Shown here in pieces: positions 35,640 through 45,382 of a stretch of DNA of 64,000 bases (the first letter of the stretch is position 1; every line of letters starts with the position of its first letter). The position numbers and the translations under genes are program-made. Source of the stretch: Moritella viscosa (GTDB taxonomy: Bacteria > Pseudomonadota > Gammaproteobacteria > Enterobacterales > Moritellaceae); the NCBI GenBank assembly GCA_000953735.1, contig LN554852.1:1437846-1501845 (forward strand). The letters run 5' to 3'. Under the pieces are notes generated by a model, which did no database searches, had not been told where the DNA came from, and worked only from the letters and a program-made list of their open reading frames with translations.

Positions 35640-37769
35640 ATGAATAACTTTAAATTATCGACCCTTGCATGTTTAGTCACTTCGGCTGTATTTTCAGTTT
35701 CGGCTGTTGCCAATAGTGTCACAGATATTGATACCACGGTTGTAAAAGCGAAGCGCCCAAACTATAAAACCAATACGACAAATACAGCGTTTAAAATGGA
35801 CGTTTCTCAGCTGGAAACACCTCGCTCTGTTAATACAATAGACAGAAAATTATTAGATGACTTACAAGCGACATCATTAGCAAAGGCGTTAGAGAATGAC
35901 GCTTCGACAGTGAAGACACATGAAAGCGACGGACACGAAAATTTTTATATCCGTGGTTTCGAACTTACGACTAATGAGGGGTATTTGCGAAACGGTGAAC
36001 AAAAATATTCTCTAATACAAGAGCCCGTCGAGATGTACGAACGGATCGAGATTTTAAAGGGAGGTTCCGGCTTATTGTATGGACAGTCTGAGGCTGGTGG
36101 TCTTATTAATATGATTACAAAAACGCCGGAAGATAGACAACGCACCATGATATCTCAAGATATTGGCAGTGATAATTTCTATCGTTCTGTTGTTGATACT
36201 ACAGGTGCAGCGACGGATAAATTACGTTACCGTTTCATTGCATCTAAACAGACCAAAGAAAACTGGCGACATTATCCAGATGGAAAACAACCAAAAACAG
36301 ATCGTGATCTATTTGCGGTCATGCTTGATTACGATATCAGTGATGACACCATGCTTGCTCTTACATATGATCATAAAACACAACAAGGTCATAACGATAG
36401 CGGCGCTCATTTTGACGAAAATGGAAATATCGTCGGAGACCGTGAAACTATTCTCGATATGCCTTGGTCTGATAATGAGAAGAAAGAGGATAGCTACGGA
36501 ATTAAGTTATCCCATGAGATTAATGATGATTGGTCGCTATCTGCTAGTTACCATTATTTAGATATGGCCAACAGTGCAAGAACGTCTAGCGTTAGTCTAA
36601 GCAAAGATAGCGCAACAACTGGAAACTATAAGTTTGGTACTGGTAAGCGAGATAATTCCTACGAAGTACACACAGCATCAGTCGATGTTAACGGTAATTT
36701 CTATACCGGCAGCATTGACCATAACATCCTTATTGGTGCGAATCTGGTAAATCATGTTTATCACCGCAATAGCAATTGGGGTGGAAAGAAAATAGAAGTA
36801 AGCATAAATCCAACCAAGCCAACCCCTGGTTATGATCCGTCAGTTATGGCACCGGCAAGTGGCAACGATTACCGAAGGCAGACATACGGCTTATATGTTC
36901 AAGACTTGATGACGTTTAATGACCAATGGCAATTACTCGCTGGACTTAGATTAGACCATTATAGTAAAGAGAGAAGCTCTAATGATAAGAAAGACGGTAA
37001 AGGTCATGACAAAATTTATAACAATGTCATTCCTAATGCGTCGTTGTTATTCCATCCTAATCAAGACTCGACGATTTACGCGACTTATTCACAATCCTTT
37101 ATTCCAAAGACGCCTATTGATAGTAGTCGAGATGCAAATGACGGAATGGAGCGAGATCCTGAAACGGGTAACCTATACGAGTTAGGTTTCAAATACGATA
37201 TTCTTGATAACCGTGCAATGGTTAACGCTTCGGTATTCCAAATAGTTAAAGATAATATTTCAGTTATTAGTGATTATAAGGATCCTAACAATCCAAATGT
37301 GAGCCGCATTACGACTCAAGGTGGTAAGCGTGTTCACACTGGTACTGATATTAGCCTTACTGGTCGAGTAACGGATAAGTTGACTATGAAAGCCGGAGCA
37401 CAATTTATGAAAGCAGAATATCAAGGACAGCCTAAACATGATGGAAAGGTCCCAGCTAATATTCCGGAATTTACCTCGAACATATGGGCTAATTATGAAG
37501 TAACGGACAATATCGACTTTAATGCAGGGGCTTACTATGTCGGTTCTCGTTATGGTAACGATGATAACAACCAAGCTAAGAAAAAAGAATATGCGCTTGT
37601 AGATGCTGGTGTGATCTATCGTATGCCAATGAAAGACGATAAGGAACTCACATTCCGATTCAAGGTTAACAACATAATGAATACTAAGTATGAGGGGAGT
37701 GGTAGTTATAGTGGAATGACTATAGGTCAAGGCCGCAATTATATACTATCAGCTCAATATTATTTCTAA
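35640..37769 (+). CDS. TonB-dependent siderophore receptor
   Basis: 709 residues from ATG 35640; a longer frame from 35595 lies within the SbmA-like gene and hides the signal peptide. The signal peptide is MNNFKLSTLACLVTSAVFS..., and a TonB-box-like stretch DTTVVKAKR follows. The plug domain includes VNTIDRKLLDD, NFYIRGFEL and VEMYERIEILKGGSGLLYG, typical of FhuA/FpvA-type siderophore receptors. The beta barrel ends with the C-terminal aromatic signature SAQYYF. TAATATG coupling to the SbmA-like gene and the upstream Fur box suggest one iron-regulated operon for uptake across both membranes. The ligand cannot be told from sequence. Confidence 0.93.
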   Translation: MNNFKLSTLACLVTSAVFSVSAVANSVTDIDTTVVKAKRPNYKTNTTNTAFKMDVSQLETPRSVNTIDRKLLDDLQATSLAKALENDASTVKTHESDGHENFYIRGFELTTNEGYLRNGEQKYSLIQEPVEMYERIEILKGGSGLLYGQSEAGGLINMITKTPEDRQRTMISQDIGSDNFYRSVVDTTGAATDKLRYRFIASKQTKENWRHYPDGKQPKTDRDLFAVMLDYDISDDTMLALTYDHKTQQGHNDSGAHFDENGNIVGDRETILDMPWSDNEKKEDSYGIKLSHEINDDWSLSASYHYLDMANSARTSSVSLSKDSATTGNYKFGTGKRDNSYEVHTASVDVNGNFYTGSIDHNILIGANLVNHVYHRNSNWGGKKIEVSINPTKPTPGYDPSVMAPASGNDYRRQTYGLYVQDLMTFNDQWQLLAGLRLDHYSKERSSNDKKDGKGHDKIYNNVIPNASLLFHPNQDSTIYATYSQSFIPKTPIDSSRDANDGMERDPETGNLYELGFKYDILDNRAMVNASVFQIVKDNISVISDYKDPNNPNVSRITTQGGKRVHTGTDISLTGRVTDKLTMKAGAQFMKAEYQGQPKHDGKVPANIPEFTSNIWANYEVTDNIDFNAGAYYVGSRYGNDDNNQAKKKEYALVDAGVIYRMPMKDDKELTFRFKVNNIMNTKYEGSGSYSGMTIGQGRNYILSAQYYF

Positions 37770-37777
37770 GTAAATAT

Positions 37778-37801
37778 AGCCTGTCTAGTACAGGCTTTTT
37801 T
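37778..37801 (+). terminator. Intrinsic terminator of the TonB receptor operon
   Basis: Stem AGCCTG/CAGGCT, loop TCTAGTA, then six T. It begins 9 bp after the receptor stop. Confidence 0.9.
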
Positions 37802-37806
37802 GGAAA

Positions 37807-38253
37807 ATGTTTATGGATAATGAAAAACAACGTCTTATTTGTGGTGTCGGTATTAACGACACAAATATCGAGCTAAAAGAGAATGGTCGATATATAAGTC
37901 AATATCGAACATGGCGCTCGATGCTTCGTCAGGCCTACGGCGTCGATATAAAAAACCGTCGCGTTGAGGGGCTTACAATTTGTAAAGAATGGTTCTATTT
38001 CTCTAAATATAAAGCATGGTATGACACGAATAAATTAGATCGTTTTTATGTCAGTAGAGATATAAAAATACCCGGTAATAAACATTATTCTCCTCAGCGT
38101 TGTATTTTTGTGCCTTATGCGTGGGGACGACTGCTATCTAGAGAGAATGTAGACCTTTACGCCTTATATGAGGAAATGGAACGTTGTCGAACTGAATATT
38201 CGGACAATAAAAAACTCATGAAACTAGTTAATGATGTGCTTAAACGTTATTAA
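37807..38253 (+). CDS. Phage-type small protein of unknown function
   Basis: 148 residues from ATG 37807 (ATG 37813 is also possible). The pattern YRTWRSMLRQAYG, then TICKEWFYFSKYKAWYD, and later IPGNKHYSPQRCIFVP is one I know from phage-encoded proteins near HNH/AP2-type homing endonucleases, in which it reads like W-x-x-ML-x-R-C-Y...C-x-EW-x-x-F...LDKD...GNK-x-YSP-x-x-C-x-FVP. No HNH motif is seen here. It lies 6 bp beyond the receptor terminator and has only a weak ribosome site. Probably a horizontally acquired DNA-binding protein; unrelated in theme to the iron genes around it. Confidence 0.55.
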   Translation: MFMDNEKQRLICGVGINDTNIELKENGRYISQYRTWRSMLRQAYGVDIKNRRVEGLTICKEWFYFSKYKAWYDTNKLDRFYVSRDIKIPGNKHYSPQRCIFVPYAWGRLLSRENVDLYALYEEMERCRTEYSDNKKLMKLVNDVLKRY

Positions 38254-38855
38254 ATTACAGCTTGATAGTAGTTCCGTTTCTTCTTGAACGGAACTAACTA
38301 CCTAGTGCTGAGTAAATCACCAATGGTACGTATCTAATTTGTATTAGTTTTTTTGAATGTTATTTGTAAATACATTCTATCTTCATGATAAGTAAGGTTA
38401 AGTTTGCACTAGTGTAGTAATCCTTTGTGGCCTAAAAAATATAAATTAGTGAACATACCAAGCAACCTAAAATACTTAAATAAAATATAAAACCCATTGA
38501 TTATTCTTAAAGCTATTACTCATATGGTGAGGTTAACCTTATTAACTCTGAATTACATTTAAACATGCTATATCAACAGGTGATGCTTGCCATATTCCGA
38601 TAGTCTATATTTGTGATAAGTGTGTAAAAAATAACTTAATTATCAATGTTTTGGTACTCATAGTGATGGCTGCACCACTGAGTTCTACCTTGCTGCTTCT
38701 CATGTCGCATAATTTACAAATCATTTAAAGCACGATTTCAAATGGACTAGAGTTATAACGTGCCAGATTCATAAATATTAATGTTATCTACTTAAAACAT
38801 TAAATAGCCGTAAATGTGTGGCATATCTACTAATCCTGCACGAGGAGCTCTAAAA
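38254..38855. other. Intergenic region with a hairpin, no gene seen
   Basis: 600 bp, AT-rich. A ten-base-pair perfect stem (TAGTTCCGTT and complement, 38269-38296) lacks a T tract and may be a weak terminator. No Fur-like or other operator is evident ahead of the ABC gene. Confidence 0.5.
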
Positions 38856-40628
38856 ATGGAAAAGAGCATTTTTCAATTTATCTGGAAGTATTCAAAAAGA
38901 AATCAGTTGGCTCTCACTGCTATTACGCTCCTGACTTTCCCTATTCTGTACGCTTCGCTAGAATTACCTAAGCGTATTATTAACGATGCAATTGGTGGAA
39001 CAGGGGAAGATGTTTTTTTGCTGAGCATGAAACTAAGTCAGACCCAGTTTTTGATGCTTCTTTGCGTCGGTTTTCTATTATCAGTATTAGCCAATGGGTT
39101 GTTGAAGATGCACTTAAACACCATGAAAGGTGTGTTATCGGAACGATTATTACGGCGATTTCGCTTTCAACTTGTTGCTCGGATGTTGAAATTTCCACGC
39201 TCATATTTTCGCACCACAAGTCAAGGTGAGTTGGTCTCGATGGTGACATCTGAAGCGGAACCCATGGGGTCGTTTATGGGGAATATGTTATCGCAACCAG
39301 TCTTTCAGGCTGGGCAGATGCTGACAATCCTTGTGTTCCTATTTGCCCAAAGTTTCTGGTTTGGGGTTGCGTCCATAGCGCTTATTCCATTACAAGCATG
39401 GATTATTCCTAAATTACAGCGCCAGATTAATGTGTTGAATAAAGAGAGGATAAAAGAGGTTAGAAAATTTGCTGCTGATATTGGTGAAACTGCTGCACGT
39501 GTCAGTGATATTCGTATGAACGGCGGGACACGTCATAGATTGTCATTGTTTTCTAATCGTTTGGGTAACTTGTTTAGCATTCGTTTTAAGATTTATCAAA
39601 AGAAGTTCTTTATGAAATTTCTGAACAACTTTATCAATCAATTGACACCCTTCTTTTTCTATTCTGTTGGTGGTTATTTAGCGATTAAAGGAGAAGTAAC
39701 TGTAGGCGCCTTGATTGCAGCGCTAGCAGCTTATAAAGATCTGTCGTCACCTTGGAAAGAGCTGTTAGCTTATTACAACCAGACCCAAGATATGGTATTG
39801 CGTTGGGAGCTAGTAATCGAACGCTTTGCACCAAAAAACCTTGAGAAAGACACGTTGTTTGATGGGGGGCCTCATACGTTTAAGAACCTTCGTGGTTACA
39901 TAGCTATGAAGGGAATTACTGTGAATTTTGTTGAGCATGACGTGAATTATTTACATCAAACCCTGGTTGTTAATCGCATCGGCGATGTCAGTTCCAAACC
40001 TTATATCTTTCAAGGAACACTCGGTGAAATCCTATTCAAGCCATTTAATTATGAACCGGTCTTTGGTAGGGGGATATCGGTTGCTGTTGCAGGTTGGAAA
40101 GAAGTGTCTACGCGAGCTGCTAACAATGTTGCTCCCTTTGAATCTGACAGGGTTGCTCCTCAAATGGCGAAGGGTCAATCATGTGATGAGAGCAAAGACA
40201 TCGACGATATCATGGTGCGCAAGGGGCTACGGACACGCCTTGAACTTGATATTCAGCAAGAGACTAATCTCGTTCTGACGTTGCAGGATGAAGCGTTTTA
40301 TCATCGGCTTGGAGTGATCGTAGAAACAAAACGCTTAGCTGGCGAACGAGTGTTGTCACCGAAATACTTTCCTGTTACGTCGGTGCTTGGAAATGCAATT
40401 TTTGAACGTATTTCAACTTTTTCAGATGCCCGTGAGAAGTGCATTGAAGATATTATTGTTGATGTCCTGAAGGAACATTGTTTAAGGCTATTAGTCGCGC
40501 AACTCCTGTATAATGTAGTGACGACTCAGGGGGGAGAGCATCTTTTCGCTGTTTTCAGGGAACGCTTGGCTATCCATGATGCTGATACTCGCACTTTGAC
40601 TCATAAATTGATGCCTGACACCACCTAA
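38856..40628 (+). CDS. ABC exporter-like protein with degenerate nucleotide-binding domain
   Basis: 590 residues from ATG 38856, which has GAGGAG at good spacing; the 38814 frame start is less likely. Residues 1-330 form a type I ABC exporter transmembrane domain (FRTTSQGELVSMVTSEAEP is the coupling-region signature). The C-terminal 260 residues keep only echoes of ATPase elements: KNLRGYIAMKGITV resembles the first strand, PYIFQGTLGEILF resembles the Q-loop region, and QGGEHLFAVFRERLAI resembles a signature with the LSGGQ lost. No Walker A or Walker B is present. Either a catalytically dead subunit, a re-purposed membrane protein, or a decaying gene. It follows the Fur-controlled uptake operon. 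Confidence 0.75.
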   Translation: MEKSIFQFIWKYSKRNQLALTAITLLTFPILYASLELPKRIINDAIGGTGEDVFLLSMKLSQTQFLMLLCVGFLLSVLANGLLKMHLNTMKGVLSERLLRRFRFQLVARMLKFPRSYFRTTSQGELVSMVTSEAEPMGSFMGNMLSQPVFQAGQMLTILVFLFAQSFWFGVASIALIPLQAWIIPKLQRQINVLNKERIKEVRKFAADIGETAARVSDIRMNGGTRHRLSLFSNRLGNLFSIRFKIYQKKFFMKFLNNFINQLTPFFFYSVGGYLAIKGEVTVGALIAALAAYKDLSSPWKELLAYYNQTQDMVLRWELVIERFAPKNLEKDTLFDGGPHTFKNLRGYIAMKGITVNFVEHDVNYLHQTLVVNRIGDVSSKPYIFQGTLGEILFKPFNYEPVFGRGISVAVAGWKEVSTRAANNVAPFESDRVAPQMAKGQSCDESKDIDDIMVRKGLRTRLELDIQQETNLVLTLQDEAFYHRLGVIVETKRLAGERVLSPKYFPVTSVLGNAIFERISTFSDAREKCIEDIIVDVLKEHCLRLLVAQLLYNVVTTQGGEHLFAVFRERLAIHDADTRTLTHKLMPDTT

Positions 40629-40706
40629 GTTTCATTGAAAACCTCGCTAGAATCAGTAACTAACAAGATTTTATCTAAAGTGAACAGGGATTTTATGGTG
40701 TAGTGT

Positions 40707-41873
40707 TTAAGAGCTTGTTCGTTGACTAAGGTCACTGCTTATTACATTGCGTGTCAATTTAAGCCCTACAAGTATACTAGCGACTAGTCCACATATAAGT
40801 AAAGTGATAGCGAGGCTGCCAAAGTCACTGGCGGCATGTAAACCAAAACCAATCATAAGGTAGTAGAACAAACCAAGTAATGCCCCTGCGCTGCCTAAGT
40901 GATCGCGGTAATCCGTTAATGCGCCACTTAGTAGGTTGGGTAAGGCGAGTCCAAAAGACAAATAAACCAACATCATTGGGATGAAAAACCATACTGAGTC
41001 TTGTAGAAGATAGACACTGATACCACTGAGTAAAAGTAAGGCTGTCGCAAGACTAACTATATGATCATGGCTTAAGTGGCGGCGGATTAATCGCATGTTG
41101 ATCATTGACCCTATAATAGAGCCTGCAGCAAGTAAAAAACCTGTATAATCAAAGTATTCAACACTGACACCAAGCTTTTCAAACATAAATGGCGCAATAC
41201 TGTAGTATGAAAATAGCGAAATATTAAAAATCGCGACCATAAGCGAGATATACCAAATATGGTCATCTTTTAGCATTTTAAGACCAACAGCTAATAAGCT
41301 ATCACGGCGGTTGTTCGCTGGCTTAGTTTCAGGCAGATGAATAAATGCCCATACTAAGAGCGCTGCGACAAATATTACCATAGCGGAAAAGACCCAAGTG
41401 TATCCACCGTGTGCGGTCAGCCAGCTACCTGTTAGCATACCTATTACAGGACTCAAGCCAATAGAAGTTCCCACGATTGAGAACACGTGTGAAAGTTCCA
41501 TACCATGGTAGCCATCACGAATAATGGTTTGAATACAAATTGAACCTACCGCTGCACCAAAAGCGCAACCTGTTAATATCATATCAAAAGTTGGCGCCAT
41601 CAAGGTAAATGTGGCAGATATAATGAATACGATTAAGCCAGTTAATGTTGAGGTACGTCGACCAATGACATCACACATACGACCCCAAACAACAACTCCG
41701 ACAGCAAAAGCAATAAAAAAGATTGATAATGCTTGGGCGGCTGCGGCAGCCGATACACCAAAATGATTTTTAATAGATGTCAGTGCTGGACTGTACATGG
41801 TTTCGATAATTTGCGGAAACATCAGTAATATGACCGCTAAAGGAATTGAAATCTTTTTTACTTCAGTATTCAT
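40707..41873 (-). CDS. MFS transporter, Bcr/CflA-type
   Basis: 388 residues with about 12 membrane helices. The first cytoplasmic loop reads WGRMCDVIGRRTSTLTG, the MFS G-x-L-a-D-x-x-GRR motif in modified form. The helix-5 region GTSIGLSPVIGMLTGSWL is the drug/H+ antiporter motif C area (G-x-x-x-G-P-x-x-G type). It is closest to Bcr/CflA exporters of small molecules. It is divergent from an AraC-type regulator 145 bp away, the usual regulator-pump pair. In the iron-locus context it could export or import a siderophore, but a drug pump is equally possible. Confidence 0.8.
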   Translation of the reverse strand: MNTEVKKISIPLAVILLMFPQIIETMYSPALTSIKNHFGVSAAAAAQALSIFFIAFAVGVVVWGRMCDVIGRRTSTLTGLIVFIISATFTLMAPTFDMILTGCAFGAAVGSICIQTIIRDGYHGMELSHVFSIVGTSIGLSPVIGMLTGSWLTAHGGYTWVFSAMVIFVAALLVWAFIHLPETKPANNRRDSLLAVGLKMLKDDHIWYISLMVAIFNISLFSYYSIAPFMFEKLGVSVEYFDYTGFLLAAGSIIGSMINMRLIRRHLSHDHIVSLATALLLLSGISVYLLQDSVWFFIPMMLVYLSFGLALPNLLSGALTDYRDHLGSAGALLGLFYYLMIGFGLHAASDFGSLAITLLICGLVASILVGLKLTRNVISSDLSQRTSS

Positions 41874-42018
41874 TATTTTTTCCTATTTTCTATTGCACTA
41901 TTTAGTGCGTAATAAATCACATCAGTTACGATAATGAGAAGTATATAGTACATAGAAAGGTGTTAATGTTAACATTGGGACTATAAATATCGATTTAAGG
42001 ACAGGGTGGGGTGGATAA

Positions 42019-42794
42019 ATGGCTTTTATTTCGAAAGCATCTGACTTCAACGTAGATGAACATTCAGGTTTAGTCGTTGGGGTTGCATCTATTTTGGGTG
42101 TTCATGACTCGGGACGACATACACATACAAAAGATCAATTGTTGTTTTCTCAGCGCGGTTGCATGGTGATAACAATGGCAGGAATGAAGTGCGTTCTTCC
42201 CCCGATGCGTGCAGCTTGGATCCCTGCCGGTATTGAGCATAGTGCTCAAATGATGAACGTAAGCCACTATCGGTCGCTGTTTTTTAATGAATCGTTACAA
42301 TCAAAGTTATCACGTAAAATGAGGATATTGGATGTTAATCCGTTATTTCTAGCCTTGATTGAGAGAATGGCAATGTGGCCATTTGATAAGTCAGAAGATG
42401 AAATGATTAATTCTCTGAACCTATTTATTGAAGAATTGAACGCCGCTAAAGATACACATTTGAATTTACCCTTACCCTATGACTATCGATTAAAAGATTG
42501 GTTACTTAAGGTTAATAACGACGACTTCCTTGCCCCTACGTTGACACAGCTAAGCACAGAGGTGGGGCCAGTACTAAGACGATCACGCGTATTTTTACAA
42601 AAGAGACAGGGATGTCCTATCAAAGTTGGCGTCAACAATGGCGAGTGCTAGCGGCGATAGAATTATTATCCAAGCATCTACGTGTTACTGATATTGCTTA
42701 TCGCCTCGGTTTTTCGAGCGATAGTGCTTTTATTAGTTTTTTTCGTCAAAAAACAGGATTTACTCCGCTTCATTTTATAGAAAATCAGCAATAA
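42019..42794 (+). pseudogene. AraC-family regulator with a one-base frameshift
   Basis: The first frame (42019-42651) codes for a cupin-type AraC sensor part with HTHTKDQLLFSQRGCM and IPAGIEHSAQM, then LTQLSTEVG, the start of the first helix-turn-helix. At the G run 42564-42567 the frame is lost. In the +1-corrected frame the text continues ASTKTITRIFTKETGMSYQSWRQQWR and VTDIAYRLGFSSDSAFISFFRQKTG, a normal AraC DNA-binding domain ending at 42794. One additional G would give an intact 258-residue protein. It may be a true inactivation, a slippage switch or a sequencing error. It probably controls the divergent MFS gene. Confidence 0.8.
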
Positions 42795-43005
42795 ACCAGC
42801 AGAGCCATTAAACAGCCTCATTTAATAATTGATGACTTTGTTAACTTCCCGGTTTTATGATTTTATTTGCAGATAATTAAAACAGGTTTTAGTACCTATT
42901 TCCTTGCGTTTAATGTACAGAACCATAGAATCAGTCTGATATTTAGGTTCGTTGATGAATACAATAGACTTAAATCGTGTTTACTTTAATTTATGGTATA
43001 TCAGA

Positions 43006-43374
43006 ATGAAAAGTTTAGTTTTAGCTATTATGGTTTTATTGTCTTTCGGGAAGGTAAGTGCAAGCGAAGTTTCCGATGCTACTGCATTTAAGGATCTAAA
43101 AAAAGAAGTGCGGATGCTGAGAAAAGACATTCGAAGATTAGAAACGTTAATTATAAGGTTATCAGATAAAATTGATGACGATGAAGATGACAGTGTACCT
43201 ACTCCTACGAAGAAAGATGTATGGGGATGTTATATCAAGGATATTACTGCCGGAGCTGTATATGGTACAGGCCGTACAGAAGCTGAGGCTAAAGGTAAGG
43301 CATTGGAGAAATGTGAGTTAAAAGGTGGAGCGTGTTGGGAGAGCAATTTAAAATGCTCTTCTGATAACTCGTAA
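43006..43374 (+). CDS. Small secreted protein with coiled coil and Cys-rich tail
   Basis: From ATG 43006 the product is 122 residues with a signal peptide (MKSLVLAIMVLLSFGKVSAS). A charged coiled coil follows (LKKEVRMLRKDIRRLETLIIRLSDKI), then an acidic linker DDDEDD and a compact domain with four cysteines (GCYIKD...KCELKGGACW...LKCS). This tail resembles small DUF4189-like domains (shared G-x-a-x-T-E-A-E-A). An upstream in-frame ATG/TTG (42952-42955) would spoil the signal peptide. It is monocistronic, with a terminator after it. Periplasmic or secreted; role unknown. Confidence 0.65.
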   Translation: MKSLVLAIMVLLSFGKVSASEVSDATAFKDLKKEVRMLRKDIRRLETLIIRLSDKIDDDEDDSVPTPTKKDVWGCYIKDITAGAVYGTGRTEAEAKGKALEKCELKGGACWESNLKCSSDNS

Positions 43375-43379
43375 AATAG

Positions 43380-43414
43380 AGACAAGCGCTATATAACTGT
43401 TTTGGCGCTTGTCT
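43380..43414 (+). terminator. Terminator after the small secreted protein
   Basis: Ten-base-pair stem AGACAAGCGC/GCGCTTGTCT with 15-base loop. It is symmetrical and could also act on the converging lipase gene. Confidence 0.7.
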
Positions 43415-43460
43415 AAATTTATTATCCTTAATAAGCACTGTAGCTCATGTTAGCTGTCAC

Positions 43461-44705
43461 CTATTGGAACTTGAATTGATTCAGTTTAGACCCCGATATT
43501 TGCTCGGCAATGACCTTATGAGTTTGTGTTGTCGGGTGAGTAACCCCCCAGAAAACATAATCATCAGAGCCACCTGAAGCGCACTCACTCGTTAATGCAT
43601 GACTTATAAAATAATCGACAGTAGATGACCTGTTGATGTTTAAGCAAGCATCTTTAGCATTACTAAATCCATACTTTTCAGGTGTATTAATTATGTTTTT
43701 AATTAATGTATTTGTATCAAATAGGGCTATATTTATACCTTTATTTTGATATTCATTAATTGATTTTTTAATAAATAGGTTAAAAGCTTTGATCTTTTGT
43801 TTTACTATTTTTGCATGTTCCTCAGTACTGTATTTAAACTGAGGGGCTTTTGTCGCGTCTGGTAAATTGAGAATAAGAATATTTTGTGCGCCATTGTCTG
43901 TTAGTCTCTCTAGTGCGTAACTAAAATCATTACTTACGTCGATGACAGAGCGGTCATAGTTTACAAAATCATTAAGCCCGAACTCAAGTGTAAATAGGCT
44001 ATTCTTCGGACGGTAGTTTTTTGCCATCGCAATATAGTTAATGTATGAGTCTACTTGATCATGGATACCTGACAGCACTTCGTGTTGTGTATTTCCTGCA
44101 GACCCACCAACAGCCCATGTGTATAAAGGTAGCGCCTTTTCTTTTGCAAGGTACTCAGTCCATACAAAACCGTTAGTAAAGTGGCCTAAGAACCATGAGT
44201 TTTTATTTGGAGCTTGCCATTGTGCACCATTAAAGAAATTCCCTGTATCTGAGATACTATCACCAAAGCTGATGATTTTATTGATCGCATCTGGTTGTTC
44301 GCTGTTGTCATTTATCCAAATTGAGTGATTATAAGAGTATTTATTATCAGCAGCGAAATATGTAATATCAGCGGTGTCGTGAGTAACATCTAAAGTTTCT
44401 GCACATTTAGCCATAATTTGTTCTTGAGGTGATGTGGTATAGAACATATTCATAAATGAAGTTGATGAATACCAGTAACCACGGATGGTGTAATAGCTGC
44501 CATTTTCATTTAGTGCCCATTTCCAATCTGTAGCTGGATCATCATGGTTATAATGAGGGCGATACCAGCATCTAACATAGGTATAAGTCTCAGAGGATTG
44601 AACATGCTGAATTTTTTCAGCAGTTATGCTTTTAACCAGTTCATTGCTCGATGCAAAAGCAGTAACGGGCAAAAGCAATAATGCGGCAAGTATTATTTTT
44701 TTCAT
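43461..44705 (-). CDS. GDSL lipase / phospholipase, thermolabile-hemolysin type
   Basis: SGNH-hydrolase secreted by Vibrio-like bacteria; hydrolyses phospholipids or transfers acyl groups. From ATG 44705 it has a signal peptide (MKKIILAALLLLPVTAFASS); ATG 44720 is an alternative. An N-terminal domain of about 120 residues with several cysteines and tryptophans precedes the catalytic part, as in TLH/lecithinase proteins. Blocks: SFGDSISDTGNFF (Ser), VGGSAGNT (Gly), LEFGLNDFV (Asn) and WGVTHPTTQTHKVIAEQI (Asp/His). All four SGNH positions are present, so it should be active. It is monocistronic. Confidence 0.88.
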   Translation of the reverse strand: MKKIILAALLLLPVTAFASSNELVKSITAEKIQHVQSSETYTYVRCWYRPHYNHDDPATDWKWALNENGSYYTIRGYWYSSTSFMNMFYTTSPQEQIMAKCAETLDVTHDTADITYFAADNKYSYNHSIWINDNSEQPDAINKIISFGDSISDTGNFFNGAQWQAPNKNSWFLGHFTNGFVWTEYLAKEKALPLYTWAVGGSAGNTQHEVLSGIHDQVDSYINYIAMAKNYRPKNSLFTLEFGLNDFVNYDRSVIDVSNDFSYALERLTDNGAQNILILNLPDATKAPQFKYSTEEHAKIVKQKIKAFNLFIKKSINEYQNKGINIALFDTNTLIKNIINTPEKYGFSNAKDACLNINRSSTVDYFISHALTSECASGGSDDYVFWGVTHPTTQTHKVIAEQISGSKLNQFKFQ

Positions 44706-44720
44706 ATTGGTGTTTCTCAT

Positions 44721-45382
44721 ATTATATTGTGGTTAAACGTATGCAGGAACTTAAAAGTTTTTTGTCACGCTTAATTATTGGTAAATATGTTAACTAAGAA
44801 TAAGTACCTTGCAAACATACCTACCTATGTTAAAACCGCAATTAGTATGTCAATTAAAATTAACTAAAAATCAAATAGTTGGACACTCTTAACAGGCATG
44901 GAATATGTTAGGTGAGGTGGGTCACGTAGTGTGGTTCTTATAACTACAAAAGGATAGAGTTTTACTATGTACGGCTGCTTTAAAAACGATAGGTAGTGGC
45001 AAGGAGTTCTTTCTAAATTAATACATGAACATATGTGTCGCTATGTATTTTATGTGGGGGAGGGGCTATGATAGGTGTATCTGACATTATTGCTTATAGC
45101 ACAGTAAGGCAGAATGGTTTCTCGAACTTATTAGAACGAATAATGCCTTGGTTTTTACTATCCGAGTTGCACCCCCTTCTCACTTATCCCAATAACCTGA
45201 ACCCTCGCCTAATTTATTGTGGATGAACTTGATGAATACTCTTACTTTTCAGACAGGTGTTTTCTCTCGGGATAAACTGCATATATTGCATGCTTTGGGA
45301 GACTATATTCGTCCATGATTGAAATAAGTTTGTTTGATTTCTAGTGCTCATCGACGATAAAGTTTGGCATTTGGTAATAGGC
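44721..45382. other. Intergenic region, nothing recognised
   Basis: About 660 bp between the lipase promoter and the response-regulator stop. Short frames (45035-45226 and 45214-45411) have no ribosome site, no signal and no likeness, so I call no gene. No hairpins of note. Confidence 0.5.

Noticed and set aside
45035-45226. 63-codon frame in the gap before the response regulator
   Set aside because: Low-quality start and no likeness to any family.
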